Program-made: the position numbers and the translations under genes
The notes under the pieces: generated by a model
Seen by the model: only the letters and a program-made list of their open reading frames with translations
What the model was told of the DNA's origin: nothing
Database searches by the model: none
NCBI RefSeq assembly: GCF_000317045.1
Contig: NC_019703.1
Coordinates: 1-64,000, forward strand
Length of the DNA stretch: 64,000 bases
From: Geitlerinema sp. PCC 7407
GTDB lineage: Bacteria > Cyanobacteriota > Cyanobacteriia > PCC-7407
Direction: 5' to 3'
Part shown: positions 35,572-45,284 of the stretch, piece by piece
Layout: every line of letters starts with the position of its first letter
Position numbering within the stretch: the stretch's first letter is position 1

Positions 35572-36861
35572 TTAGGCGCTGGGAGAGACCGAAGCGGTGC
35601 GCACGCGGTGACCGATATCGCGGCGGCAGTAGGCACCGTCAAAGCGGATTTTGTCGACGGCGGCGTAGGCGTTGGCGAAGGCCTCGTCGAAGGAGTCGCC
35701 AAGGGCCGTGACGTTCAGGACGCGGCCGCCGTTGGTGAGGACGTCCTTTTGCATGCGGGTGCCAGCGTGGAAGACGACGGCACCGGTGGCTTCGGCATCA
35801 GCGATGCCGCTGATGACTTTGCCTTTTTCGTAGGAGCCAGGATAGCCGCCAGCGGCCATGACGACGCAGGCTGCGGCGCCGGATTTCCAGGCGATCGCGG
35901 TGTCGGCGAGGCGCTGGTTGACGCAGGCCAGGAGCAGCTCGTCGAGGGGCGTATCGAGCAAGGGCAAGATGACCTGGGTTTCGGGATCGCCAAAGCGGCA
36001 GTTAAACTCGACGACCTTGGGATCGCCCTCGGGGGTGATCATCAGGCCCGCATAGAGGACGCCGCGATAGTCGATGCCCCGGTTGCGCAGGGCGGCGATC
36101 GCCGGTTCGAGGACTTCTGCCTGGATGCGGGCCATCAGCTCGGGCGTCACGAGGGGAGCCGGGGCGTAGGCGCCCATGCCGCCGGTGTTGGCGCCGGTGT
36201 CCCCTTCGCCAATGCGCTTGTGGTCCTGGGCGGGGACAAGAGGACGAATGGTCAGGCCGTCGGTGAGGGCAAGAACGGAGACCTCTTGGCCCACCATGCA
36301 CTCTTCGATCACCAGGCGGCTGCCCGCGTCGCCAAACTGGCCCCGGAAGGCTTGGCGAATGGCGTCTTCTGCTTCGGCAACGGTGGCGGCGACAGTGACT
36401 CCTTTACCGGCGGCGAGGCCGTCTGCTTTGACGACGATGGGCGCGCCTTCGGCCTGGACGTAGGCGATCGCCTCGGCCTCTTGGGTAAAGACGGCGGCTT
36501 TGGCCGTGGGAATATTCGCTTCCTCCATCAGGGCTTTGGCCCAGGCCTTGCTGGCCTCGATTTGGGCGCCGGCCTGAGTGGGACCAAAGACAGGAATGCC
36601 CAGCTTTTGCAGATAGTCGGTGATGCCTTCGGCGAGGGGAGCCTCGGGACCGATCACGGCGAGCTGGACGCCGCTGGTGCTGACGAAGCGGCGAATGCCT
36701 TCAAAATCGTTGACCTGGAGGGGAAGGTTTTGGCAGCGCTCCAAGGTTGCCGTGCCGCCGTTGCCTGGGACGCAGATGACCTGCTTGACACGCGGGGATT
36801 GCAGCAGTTTCCAGGCCAGGGCGTGTTCCCGCCCGCCATTACCGACGACTAGAACCTTCAC
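35572..36861 (-). CDS. purD: Phosphoribosylamine--glycine ligase
   Basis: Second step of purine synthesis, an ATP-grasp ligase joining glycine to phosphoribosylamine. The 429-residue protein starts at GTG 36861 with MKVLVVGNGGREHALAWKLL; AAGG lies upstream. Motifs include GPEAPLAEGITD, APIVVKADGLAAGKGVTVA, QDHKRIGEGDTGANTGGMGA and EFNCRFGDPETQ. The open frame extends 160 codons upstream but without family similarity. Divergent from the TPR gene. Confidence 0.96.
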   Translation of the reverse strand: MKVLVVGNGGREHALAWKLLQSPRVKQVICVPGNGGTATLERCQNLPLQVNDFEGIRRFVSTSGVQLAVIGPEAPLAEGITDYLQKLGIPVFGPTQAGAQIEASKAWAKALMEEANIPTAKAAVFTQEAEAIAYVQAEGAPIVVKADGLAAGKGVTVAATVAEAEDAIRQAFRGQFGDAGSRLVIEECMVGQEVSVLALTDGLTIRPLVPAQDHKRIGEGDTGANTGGMGAYAPAPLVTPELMARIQAEVLEPAIAALRNRGIDYRGVLYAGLMITPEGDPKVVEFNCRFGDPETQVILPLLDTPLDELLLACVNQRLADTAIAWKSGAAACVVMAAGGYPGSYEKGKVISGIADAEATGAVVFHAGTRMQKDVLTNGGRVLNVTALGDSFDEAFANAYAAVDKIRFDGAYCRRDIGHRVRTASVSPSA

Positions 36862-37154
36862 AGTAGCTACCTTCTCAAAATTCGAGACAAAAGACTGGTG
36901 GGCGGCGATCGCCCGATGGCACTTCAAACGCCGCTCAGGAATTTCCACAGAGCGTATTATAGAGCGCTGAGAGACCGGCGTGTGTCTTGACCCTGGCGAT
37001 CGCCCAGCGCCGTCGGAACTTTCCCCGACAGCTGAGCTTCTTGGGGAATAAGAGAAAGGCAGCGCGCGATGGAGCAGAGCATTGAGCCGCTGCTGGGAGC
37101 GCGGTAGTCTGGGAGAGTTTCTAGGGCGAGGGTGCCAAGGAGCGATCGCGCCTG

Positions 37155-38870
37155 ATGCCTGCGAATCTCCAGGCGATCGCCGATTTCTCGCAAATTCACC
37201 AGAAGGCTGTGGACAAAGCAATGGGGCGGCGAAAGGGTCAAAAGCTGGGATATTTTGCGCTGATGCTGGGATGGCGATCGCTGATGGGTGCGCTCGTCCT
37301 GGGTTTGGGTTGGCTGCCGGAGGTCCAGGCCGCTGAGCCGACACCGGGCGATCGCCCCGATGTGATCATCGAGCCGCGCTTGGGCAATCCGGCGGAGCCA
37401 ACGGAGCCGAGCCCCGCCCCGGCGCCGCCGACCCCGAGTCCAGCCGTGCGATCCCTGGCGGACGTGCTGCCCCTATGTCCGGGCTATTCCCTGGCGGACC
37501 TGACGCCGGAGCCCGCCGAGGTCGCCGACGAGGAAGATGAAGACGAGGACGAAGAAGAAGAATATGCAGAGGAAATTAATCCTCTCGACATCGAAAAGAA
37601 TCCGCCGGACCCCCTGCTGCCCAATCCCAAGGTGACCGGACCCTTGAGTCCCCAGGCTCAGCAGCGACTGCGATCGGACCTCGACGCCCTCAACACCTGC
37701 GCCTCGGCCCTCTATCGCTTGGGGAACCTGCCGACGGCCTTTGAGGTGTGGTTCCGGGAGCTGCGGCTGCGGCGGGCTTTGGGACCCTTCGAAGAAATCA
37801 TTGCCCTTAGCCGCGTCGGCGAGGTGGCCTGGCTCGAGGGAGAAACCAAAGAGCTGCGCTACATCACAGCCCGCCTGCAAGAAATCGAAACAGAGGCCCG
37901 CACGGCCAACACCCTCGATGATGCTCTTCTGCGGACCCTGGGCGCTGCCTACCAGCAGGTGCGCAAGCCAGACGCCGCGATCGCCGTTTACCGGCAAATC
38001 CTGGAGCGATCGCGCCAAACCGGCGATCGCCTCTCCGAAGAAGCCGCCCTCAACACCATTGGTCAGCTCCAGCAGGGCTGGTTTCAGTACACCGCCGCCG
38101 CCGAGACCTACCAAGAGCTGCTCCAGTTTGTCCGGGCCAAGGCCGATCGCCCGCCCCAAAAAGCTGACGAAGTGATCGTCCTGCGCAAGCTGGCCTACAT
38201 CTACGAGCAGGACAAGCAGTTTCTTCAGGCCATCGAGATTTCAGAGCAGCTCGCGGCGCTCTACCAAACCGAAGCCAACCTGACGGACCTGCCCACCCTG
38301 CGGCTGAAGATCGCCCAGTACCACGAAGCCGCGGGCCAACTGGCCGAAGCAGAGCGAAACTACCAAGAAGCCTACGCCCTAGGCCAGTCCCTCCAGCAGT
38401 ACGCCCGCGCGGGCGACGCCCTGGCCGGATTGGGCAAGTTGTATCGCACCCACAACGCCCTAGATACGGCCCTCCAGTCCTATCAGGTTCTGCTCGGCGT
38501 CACCCGCCAGACCTACGATGCCTACGGCACCATGGAGGCCTACGACCAGATCGGCCAGATCTACCGCGAGCAGAAAAAATACGACCAGGCGATCGCCGCT
38601 TTCCAGAGCGGTCTCACCCTCGCCCAGCAGCTCAAGCACCAGGTTGATTACTTCAACCAGCAAATCCAGCGGACCACCACCGCCGCCACCGGTACCCCGG
38701 CCACCCCCACGCCCAAGCCTGCGACACCCCCGGCCCAGCCCGCTCAGCCCGAGCCTCGCCAGACGCCGCCTGCACGCCCTCCAGCCTCCCCTTCCATTGA
38801 GGTGCCGACGCGCACGCTGCCGACGGGTCTACCCGGCACCGTCGTTGACCCGCTCCTTTCACCTCCCTAG
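37155..38870 (+). CDS. Tetratricopeptide repeat protein, secreted
   Basis: A 571-residue protein with a hydrophobic segment at about 33-60 ending EVQAAEP that looks like a signal peptide, then a Pro-rich linker, a strongly acidic stretch at 121-140 (Asp/Glu run), several TPR-like helical repeats (about 165-505, for example AAYQQVRKPDAAIAVYRQIL and AYIYEQDKQFLQAIEISEQL) and a Pro/Thr-rich tail. The start may instead be ATG 37221 (MGRRKGQK), which places the signal peptide nearer the N-terminus. Likely a periplasmic protein-interaction scaffold; partner unknown. Confidence 0.85.
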   Translation: MPANLQAIADFSQIHQKAVDKAMGRRKGQKLGYFALMLGWRSLMGALVLGLGWLPEVQAAEPTPGDRPDVIIEPRLGNPAEPTEPSPAPAPPTPSPAVRSLADVLPLCPGYSLADLTPEPAEVADEEDEDEDEEEEYAEEINPLDIEKNPPDPLLPNPKVTGPLSPQAQQRLRSDLDALNTCASALYRLGNLPTAFEVWFRELRLRRALGPFEEIIALSRVGEVAWLEGETKELRYITARLQEIETEARTANTLDDALLRTLGAAYQQVRKPDAAIAVYRQILERSRQTGDRLSEEAALNTIGQLQQGWFQYTAAAETYQELLQFVRAKADRPPQKADEVIVLRKLAYIYEQDKQFLQAIEISEQLAALYQTEANLTDLPTLRLKIAQYHEAAGQLAEAERNYQEAYALGQSLQQYARAGDALAGLGKLYRTHNALDTALQSYQVLLGVTRQTYDAYGTMEAYDQIGQIYREQKKYDQAIAAFQSGLTLAQQLKHQVDYFNQQIQRTTTAATGTPATPTPKPATPPAQPAQPEPRQTPPARPPASPSIEVPTRTLPTGLPGTVVDPLLSPP

Positions 38871-38975
38871 GGCTGGATCACCTGACTTCCAGCACGCTGG
38901 AAGTTTGGCTAGAATCTGGCCGAAAATTGGATAACTGGGAAAAGCCAGCTCTTGGGTGAGGGGCTGGCGACGGGC

Positions 38976-40001
38976 CTAATAGCGAATTCGGGGGTCCACC
39001 AAGGCATTGAGAATGTCGATCAAGATGCTGGCAAACACCACGATCGCCGCAAAAAACACCACAATTCCCTGGACGGTCGGATAGTCCCGCAGCGAAATCG
39101 CTTCGTAGAGGCGATTGGCCAAGCCGGGCCACGAGAAGGTAACCTCGGTCAAAATCGCGCCCCCCAGGAGCGCCGCCAGGGTCAGGCCCAGCACCGTGAT
39201 CACCGGAATCATGGCGTTTTTCAGGGCGTGGGCAAACAAAATGCGGCCTTCGGGGATTCCCCGCGCGCGGGCCGCCTCCACGTAGTCAGACTTCAGGGTT
39301 TGACGAAGATTGACCCGCACAATTCGCTCAAAAATGCCGCTCAGCAAAATCCCCAAGGTCAGACTAGGCAGCGCCAAGTAGTGCAGCGCGGTGAAAAACT
39401 GCCCGAGATTGGCGCTCAGCAGGCTATCTAGGGTATAGAGGCCCGTGGGACCCACGGGGGCCGGCGTCGTGATGGGAAAGCGAGTCCCCAGGGGAAACCA
39501 CTGGAGCTGCACCGCAAAAACCAGCTGCAACAGCATCCCCACCCAAAAGGCGGGCACCGAATAGGTCAAAATGCCGAACAGTCGGCCCCCCGCGTCCCAA
39601 GGCGTGTCGGGGCGGGAGGCCGAGAGCGCCCCGACGCCAATACCGACCACGAAGGCGATCGCCATGCTGATCACCGCCAGCTCCACCGTCGCCGGAAAAA
39701 ACGCCTGAATGATGTCCCACACCGACTGGCCGCGGCTGGTCAGCGAGGTTCCCAAGTCAAAGCGCAGCAGGTCCCCCATGTAGATCAGGTACTGCTTCCA
39801 GAGGGGGCCGCCCAAGCCCAGCTCCTCCCGCAGTGCGGCCTTGACGGCCTCCGGGGCCCGGGGTCCCAAGATGGCGTCAATGGGGTCGCCGGGCGTCGCC
39901 CGCAGCAGCAGAAACACCACCGTTGTGATGGTCCACAGCATGAGCGGGGCGAGGAGCAGCCGGACCGTGATGTAGGACTGGAGAGCGCGAGAGCGGGACA
40001 T
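38976..40001 (-). CDS. ABC transporter permease, DppB/OppB type
   Basis: Inner-membrane permease of a peptide/nickel-type importer. The 341-residue protein has six membrane segments, the DppB N-terminus (TVVFLLLRATPGDPIDAILG) and the EAA loop, DYVEAARARGIPEGRILFAH, which docks the ATPase. It starts 30 bases after the binding-protein gene and is translated with it. The second permease (DppC) and the ATPases (DppD/F) are not in the window. Confidence 0.93.
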   Translation of the reverse strand: MSRSRALQSYITVRLLLAPLMLWTITTVVFLLLRATPGDPIDAILGPRAPEAVKAALREELGLGGPLWKQYLIYMGDLLRFDLGTSLTSRGQSVWDIIQAFFPATVELAVISMAIAFVVGIGVGALSASRPDTPWDAGGRLFGILTYSVPAFWVGMLLQLVFAVQLQWFPLGTRFPITTPAPVGPTGLYTLDSLLSANLGQFFTALHYLALPSLTLGILLSGIFERIVRVNLRQTLKSDYVEAARARGIPEGRILFAHALKNAMIPVITVLGLTLAALLGGAILTEVTFSWPGLANRLYEAISLRDYPTVQGIVVFFAAIVVFASILIDILNALVDPRIRY

Positions 40002-40031
40002 GGGGAAGCGGGGCCAAGGGCTGAGACGACG

Positions 40032-41720
40032 TTAGGCGGGTGACTTGCGAATGGCCCAAAGGGCGACCCGCTGGGTGGGATCGAGGCCAGCGCCGCTGAC
40101 CCCCTGCTGCACAAACAGGAACTCTTTGTTCTGCCACAGCGGAATAAAGGGCACGTCCTGGGCGGTGATGGTCTGAATTTCTGCGAGCAGCTTTTGGCGA
40201 TCGCCGTCATCCTGAGTTTGGCGCTGCTGATCGATCAGCTCATTCATCCGCGCATTGTAGTAAAAGGAGCCCTGGCTCTTGGTGGAGCCTTCTTGGCAAC
40301 CTTGCTCCGCTGATCCTTGGGCGCAGGCCAGGAACGGCTGAATGTAGTTGTCCGCGTCAAAAAAGTCCGGTGCCCAGTCCAGCAGGAAGGTCGGATAGAT
40401 GCCCTTGTCGAGGTTCTGGTAAGCGGTGGCGGCTTCCACGCTCTTGAGGTCGAAAATCAGCGCCCCTTCTAGGGACTGCTCCACGGCGGCCTTGAGGGTG
40501 GTGGCGGCCAGGGCGTTGCTGGTCAGGTTGGCGCGATACCAAAACTCGATGGTGAGGGGATTTTCCTTGGAATAGCCCGCCTTTTGCAGTAGCTCCAGGG
40601 CCTTGGCCTTGTTGGCGTCTCCGTAGGCGGTTTGGAAGGTGGGCTCGCTGGCGTCGAGGGTGTTGGGCAGCAGGCTGTAGAGGGGCTCCACCTGGCCCTG
40701 GAAAACGCGATCGCGCAGCAGAGGCCGGTCAATGGCGGCGGCGATCGCCTGACGCACTTCCAGCTTGTCGAGGGGCTCGCTCAGCACATTCAAGCTGACG
40801 TAATGAATGCCGTTACCATTGCCCTCGATCACCTGCCAGCCGCCCTGCTGAGCTCCCTGCTGGAGGGTCCGAATCTGGTCTAGGTCCAGGTTTTGGTAGG
40901 CGACATCCACCCCCCGCGTCCGGAAGGTATTAAACAAGTTGGCGGGGCTGGAGAAAATCTGGATGTCCACCCCGTCGTTGCTGGGTTTTTCGCCCCAGTA
41001 ACCCTCGAAGGCGTCGAAGCGCAGCGAGTCCGTGTTGTACTGGGCCAGCTTGTAGGGGCCGGTGCCGATGAAGGTGTCCGGCTTGAACTGGCCCGCGCCG
41101 ATGGCGTAGGCCTTGGGGGAGACGGCGCAGGTGCCGGAGATGGTCAATAGATTGGGGAAGGCTGCGAAGGGCTTTTGCAGCTTGATGGTCAGCTCGTAGT
41201 CGCCCGTTGCCTCGACGGACTCGACGATGTCAGCGAGCAAAAAGGCAGGCTGGCCGCCGTTCTCGATGAAGCGCCGCAGGGAAAAGGCCATCGCTTCGGC
41301 ATTGAAGGGCTCGCCGTCGTGAAACGTGACGCCTTCGCGGACAGGAATGGTGTAGGTGAGGCCGTCGTCGCTGACGGTGGGGAGCGCCGTAGCGAGCTGG
41401 GGCTGTAGCTCATTGGTGCCGGACTTGTAGGCGTAGAGGCGATCGCCCAGGTTGTAGAGCAGATTGCTAGCCAAAATCTCGGTGGCGTCCGCCGGGTCGA
41501 GGGTGCGCACCTTGGCGGTGGTGCCCAGCACGATGCGGTTGCTGTCCGTGGCGGCGGGACTGGAAGCCGAGGGAGAAGGGCGATCGCTGGAGCAGCCCAC
41601 CACCAGCAGGCAGCAGCCCAAGAAGAGACCCAGATACTGCCAGAGCGATCGCCGCGATCGCCGCCAAACTCCCCAAAACGAACGCAATTGGTGCGGCTGG
41701 CCCATAAAACTTTTCCCCAT
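40032..41720 (-). CDS. ABC transporter substrate-binding lipoprotein, family 5
   Basis: Extracytoplasmic peptide/nickel-type solute-binding protein (SBP_bac_5). From ATG 41720 it is 562 residues, with a basic N-region (WGVWRRSRRS), hydrophobic core and lipobox LLVVGC (Cys43) followed by a Ser/Pro-rich linker. Family motifs are KVRTLDPADATEIL, TYTIPVREGVTFHDGEPFNAEAM (given in two parts: TYTIPVREGVTFHDG and EPFNAEAM), GTGPYKL and VRQAIAAAIDR. Other possible starts are GTG 41744 and ATG 41705. Forms an operon with the permease downstream. Confidence 0.92.
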   Translation of the reverse strand: MGKSFMGQPHQLRSFWGVWRRSRRSLWQYLGLFLGCCLLVVGCSSDRPSPSASSPAATDSNRIVLGTTAKVRTLDPADATEILASNLLYNLGDRLYAYKSGTNELQPQLATALPTVSDDGLTYTIPVREGVTFHDGEPFNAEAMAFSLRRFIENGGQPAFLLADIVESVEATGDYELTIKLQKPFAAFPNLLTISGTCAVSPKAYAIGAGQFKPDTFIGTGPYKLAQYNTDSLRFDAFEGYWGEKPSNDGVDIQIFSSPANLFNTFRTRGVDVAYQNLDLDQIRTLQQGAQQGGWQVIEGNGNGIHYVSLNVLSEPLDKLEVRQAIAAAIDRPLLRDRVFQGQVEPLYSLLPNTLDASEPTFQTAYGDANKAKALELLQKAGYSKENPLTIEFWYRANLTSNALAATTLKAAVEQSLEGALIFDLKSVEAATAYQNLDKGIYPTFLLDWAPDFFDADNYIQPFLACAQGSAEQGCQEGSTKSQGSFYYNARMNELIDQQRQTQDDGDRQKLLAEIQTITAQDVPFIPLWQNKEFLFVQQGVSGAGLDPTQRVALWAIRKSPA

Positions 41721-41939
41721 TGGATATTGGCTCAGGAAACCCACGGCAGAACGGCGATCGCTCTAGGCCCGACCCGAAAAAAGTCCGCCTTCGGAGCGTT
41801 CCCGACATTCAATCATACCGATATGCCAGACGCAATTCTGCCGCCGCATCACTGCATCAGGAAGCCCCAAGCACAAAAATTTGGGAGCGATCGCCTCAGT
41901 GCCCGTTCACCTATCCTGAGTCAACCTAGGGAAAAACAG

Positions 41940-42956
41940 CTAGATCGAGTAGTACAGCGGAAACGCCTTCGCCTCTCGGGGCTTCACATACACGCGCTGC
42001 TGAGGCTCAAGCTGCAGCTCATCAAAGCGCTCGCGCGTGAGGTGAGCCGTCACCACCTGACCATCATCGAGGGTCAGCTCCGCCTGAATCTCCCAGCCCA
42101 GGTGAATGATTCGGTGGACCCGCGCCGGCGCGCTGACGCTGTCCGCCTCCATCTCGATCACCACATCCCGCGGCCGCACAAAAATCTCTGGATGGGGCGA
42201 ATCAAAGCCATTTCCCTGGAAAATGCGCGACGTACTGGGCAGCACGTTCACCGGCCCGATGAAGCTCATCACGAAGGCAGACGCTGGATGATCGTAGATC
42301 TCAGCGGGCGTGCCCACCTGCTCTACTTTTCCTTTATTCATCACCACGATGCGGTCCGAGACCTCCATCGCTTCTTCTTGGTCGTGAGTGACAAACACCG
42401 TCGTCACATGCACTTCGTCATGCAGGTGGCGCAGCCAGGCCCGCAAATCCTTGCGCACCTTGGCATCGAGCGCCCCAAAGGGCTCATCCAGCAGCAGCAC
42501 CTTGGGCTGGACCGCCAAGGCCCGCGCCAGCGCCACCCGCTGCCGCTGACCCCCGGAGAGCTGGGATGGATAGCGATCGCCCAGTCCGCTCAGCTGCACC
42601 AGATCCAGCAGCTCCTCCACCCGATTTTTGATCCGGTTGCGGGGGACCTTGCGCAGCTCCAGCCCAAAGGCAATATTGCGGCGCACCGTCATGTGCTTGA
42701 ACAAGGCATAGTGCTGAAACACAAAGCCAATGTTGCGCTCTTGGACGCTCTGATAGGTGGCATCCTTACCCGTCAGCAAGATTCGCCCCGAATCCGGCAT
42801 CTCCAGACCCGAGATCAGCCGCAGCAGCGTTGACTTCCCCGAGCCAGAAGGCCCCAGCAACGCCACGAGGGAGCCCGATTCGATTTCAAGATCCACTTGG
42901 TCGACAGCCTGAAAACTGCCGAAGCGCTTGGAGACTTTCTCAACGACAATGCCCAC
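41940..42956 (-). CDS. cysA: Sulfate/thiosulfate-type ABC transporter ATPase
   Basis: ATPase subunit of a CysA-type importer. The 338-residue protein has Walker [11 protein letters not shown]-loop FVFQHYALF, signature [16 protein letters not shown], Walker [13 protein letters not shown] and switch His in VTHD, then a TOBE-like C-terminal domain ([11 protein letters not shown] to [12 protein letters not shown]). The N-terminus [20 protein letters not shown] and [10 protein letters not shown]-type loop are those of CysA. GTG 42956 is the start with GAGGT upstream. No cysT, cysW or sbp lies next to it, so it is an orphan in this window. Confidence 0.9.
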   Translation of the reverse strand: MGIVVEKVSKRFGSFQAVDQVDLEIESGSLVALLGPSGSGKSTLLRLISGLEMPDSGRILLTGKDATYQSVQERNIGFVFQHYALFKHMTVRRNIAFGLELRKVPRNRIKNRVEELLDLVQLSGLGDRYPSQLSGGQRQRVALARALAVQPKVLLLDEPFGALDAKVRKDLRAWLRHLHDEVHVTTVFVTHDQEEAMEVSDRIVVMNKGKVEQVGTPAEIYDHPASAFVMSFIGPVNVLPSTSRIFQGNGFDSPHPEIFVRPRDVVIEMEADSVSAPARVHRIIHLGWEIQAELTLDDGQVVTAHLTRERFDELQLEPQQRVYVKPREAKAFPLYYSI

Positions 42957-43175
42957 AGTCAGCGACCTCTGGTCTGGTGATATGAAAACAGCGGTCCCAT
43001 CGCTTGAACCTAGAAAAATTCTCGCGCGCCTAGCCCTTCCCACCACAAATGATCCACATCAATTGCGCCTGGGAAGGCAAAATAAATCCACGGTTAGTCG
43101 ATGGGGTTACTGTAGTTTTATATCATGAATGACCGGCCCCTGCGGCAAGATTCTTGAGAGATCGCCTGCGAGGAA

Positions 43176-43649
43176 TCAGCCGAAACTACAGCAGTCCACG
43201 CTGCCCACATCGCACCCGCTACAGTCGCCGCAGTCTCCGCAATCCGGACTCTCGCAGCCATCAAAAGCGCAGCCCTCGATCTCAAGGCAGCCATCAAAAG
43301 CGTCGCAGCACTCGACCCCGTCACAGCTAAGGTCTGCGCAGTCTTGGGCTCTGCGCTGGCAAGGGTGCGGGCGATTTGTACTATGGGTGGTTTGGGAGCA
43401 GAGGGGGCGCGCCTTGATCTGAGTGTTGGCGGCGCTGCACGCGTCAAAGCGCTCCCGAGCAGCGGCGATCGCCCCCTGCCAGCCCTGCTCAGCGATCATG
43501 CGCTTGACGTACTGGGAGCAGGACTCCCCGCCGTGCAGCACGCGGTAGGCACAGGAAAAGCCCTTATGGGGCGAAAGATGGCGCTGATAGCCACTAATCG
43601 AGGCGATCGCAGCTCGGTCGAGCGCTTGATGGACCCAAGGAACCTGCAT
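43176..43649 (-). CDS. YidD-like protein with cysteine-rich tail
   Basis: N-terminal 75 residues contain the YidD (membrane protein insertion efficiency factor) signature in a diverged form: ISGYQRHLSPHKGFSCAYRV and GESCSQYVKRMI. After residue 100 comes a tail with 13 Cys in 51 residues (104-154) in closely spaced DC, GC and CC units, with Asp and Gly between them, which suggests metal binding or multiple disulfides. The tail is partly built from a repeated GCAGCCATCAAAAGCG at 43254 and 43288. ATG 43649 is chosen; a longer frame starts at 43667. Confidence 0.8.
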   Translation of the reverse strand: MQVPWVHQALDRAAIASISGYQRHLSPHKGFSCAYRVLHGGESCSQYVKRMIAEQGWQGAIAAARERFDACSAANTQIKARPLCSQTTHSTNRPHPCQRRAQDCADLSCDGVECCDAFDGCLEIEGCAFDGCESPDCGDCGDCSGCDVGSVDCCSFG

Positions 43650-43871
43650 CACGGCGAAAACCCACAAAGTTGTCGAAAAAAGTTGTCAAAAGATGACATC
43701 CCCTTGGAGCGATCGCGTTCCGCACAGCGCTAAAATGCGCAACAAAACCGTTTTGTGTCGAAATATTACGCTGTGTTTCAATTCGGTGATGTCCCTGAAA
43801 CGCAGCGCCAGCGGGCAAAAGCTCCGTGATACCATCACAACTTGTAGCCGTACGAGATTGGGAGAAGACCT

Positions 43872-45092
43872 TTGGCACTACGGGTTGCAGTTGTTGGTTC
43901 CGGTCCGGCAGGCTCCTCCGCTGCCGAGACGCTCGCGAAAGCTGGTATTGAAACCTATCTTTTTGAGCGCAAGTTAGACAACGCGAAACCCTGCGGTGGT
44001 GCAATTCCCCTCTGCATGGTGAGCGAATTCGATTTGCCCCCCGAAATTATCGATCGGCGGGTGAGACGCATGAAAATGATCTCCCCCTCTAATGTCGAAG
44101 TTGATATTAACCTGGACAATCAAGACGAATATATTGGCATGTGCCGCCGGGAAGTCCTCGATGGCTTCCTGCGCGATCGGGCTGCCAAACTGGGTGCAAA
44201 ACTCATTAATGGAACCGTTCATAAACTGGATCTGCCCACCAATAGCACAGATCCCTATACCCTTCACTACGCCGATCACTCTGACGGCAGCATTGAAGGT
44301 ACGGCTAAAACCCTCCAAGTCGATCTCGTCATCGGCGCTGACGGAGCAAACTCTCGCGTTGCCAAGGCCATGGACGCCGGGGACTACAACTACGCGATCG
44401 CCTTCCAAGAGCGCATCCGTCTCCCCGAAGACAAAATGGCTTACTACCAAGACTTGGCGGAGATGTACGTCGGTAACGACGTCTCGCCCGACTTCTACGC
44501 TTGGGTCTTCCCCAAGTATGACCACGTCGCTGTCGGCACCGGCACGATGAAGGTCAACAAGGCCATGATCAAGAGCCTGCAAGCAGGGATTCGCGCCCGG
44601 GCTGCCAAGCGCCTCGAAGGCGGCAAGATCATCAAGGTCGAAGCTCACCCCATTCCTGAGCATCCCCGTCCTCGCCGGGTGGTGGGTCGCGCAGCCCTCG
44701 TCGGCGACGCTGCGGGCTACGTCACCAAGTCCTCGGGTGAAGGGATCTACTTCGCGGCCAAGTCCGGTCGCATGTGCGCAGAAACCATTGTGGAAGTTTC
44801 CAACAATGGCGCGCGCATTCCCACCGAGGCAGACCTGAAGCTCTACCTCCAGCGCTGGGATAAGAAGTACGGCCTCACCTACAAGGTGCTGGATCTGCTG
44901 CAAAACGTCTTCTATCGCTCTGACGCGACCCGCGAAGCGTTTGTGGAGATGTGCGCCGATCGCGATGTGCAGCGCCTCACCTTCGACAGCTACCTCTACA
45001 AGACCGTGGTCCCCGCCAATCCTCTGGTGCAGCTCAAGATCACGGCCAAGACGATCGGTAGCCTCCTGCGCGGCAATGCTCTCGCACCCTAG
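43872..45092 (+). CDS. chlP: Geranylgeranyl diphosphate/geranylgeranyl-bacteriochlorophyll reductase
   Basis: Flavin-dependent reductase that saturates the geranylgeranyl chain to phytyl for chlorophyll a, tocopherol and phylloquinone. The 406-residue protein has the FAD fold LRVAVVGSGPAGSSAAETLA, the KPCGGAIPLCMV segment, CRREVLDGFLRDRAA, and the GDAAGYVTKSSGEGIYFAAK loop, all as in ChlP. The start is TTG 43872, with GGAGAAG about 7 bases upstream. A strong terminator follows. A photosynthetic marker for the organism. Confidence 0.96.
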   Translation: MALRVAVVGSGPAGSSAAETLAKAGIETYLFERKLDNAKPCGGAIPLCMVSEFDLPPEIIDRRVRRMKMISPSNVEVDINLDNQDEYIGMCRREVLDGFLRDRAAKLGAKLINGTVHKLDLPTNSTDPYTLHYADHSDGSIEGTAKTLQVDLVIGADGANSRVAKAMDAGDYNYAIAFQERIRLPEDKMAYYQDLAEMYVGNDVSPDFYAWVFPKYDHVAVGTGTMKVNKAMIKSLQAGIRARAAKRLEGGKIIKVEAHPIPEHPRPRRVVGRAALVGDAAGYVTKSSGEGIYFAAKSGRMCAETIVEVSNNGARIPTEADLKLYLQRWDKKYGLTYKVLDLLQNVFYRSDATREAFVEMCADRDVQRLTFDSYLYKTVVPANPLVQLKITAKTIGSLLRGNALAP

Positions 45093-45158
45093 GGAGTTCC
45101 CTAGCCGATAGATTTCTCGGTTTCCATCGAGAAGCTTTCAGTTTCCTAGACCTCTGTA

Positions 45159-45187
45159 AGCCAGCACTCAAAAAGTGCTGGCTTTTT
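45159..45187 (+). terminator. Terminator of chlP
   Basis: Perfect 10-base stem AGCCAGCACT / AGTGCTGGCT (45159-45168 and 45174-45183) with a 5-base loop and a T run to 45187, 67 bases past the chlP stop. Confidence 0.92.
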
Positions 45188-45284
45188 GTTCTGCGGTTGG
45201 CGGCTGCCTTTCTAGAATGAAATCAGGCTGCGATCGCCTTTTTCGCGTCTTGCGGGCATCGCAGGTTTGCAAAGGAGGTCAAGT

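Noticed and set aside
35488-36852. 454-residue plus-strand frame opposite purD
   Set aside because: Long because of codon bias in purD; no family resemblance.
41688-42833. 381-residue plus-strand frame opposite cysA
   Set aside because: Antisense shadow; translation is His/Gln/Arg-rich without domains.
43974-44903. 309-residue frame opposite chlP
   Set aside because: Antisense to a conserved photosynthesis gene.
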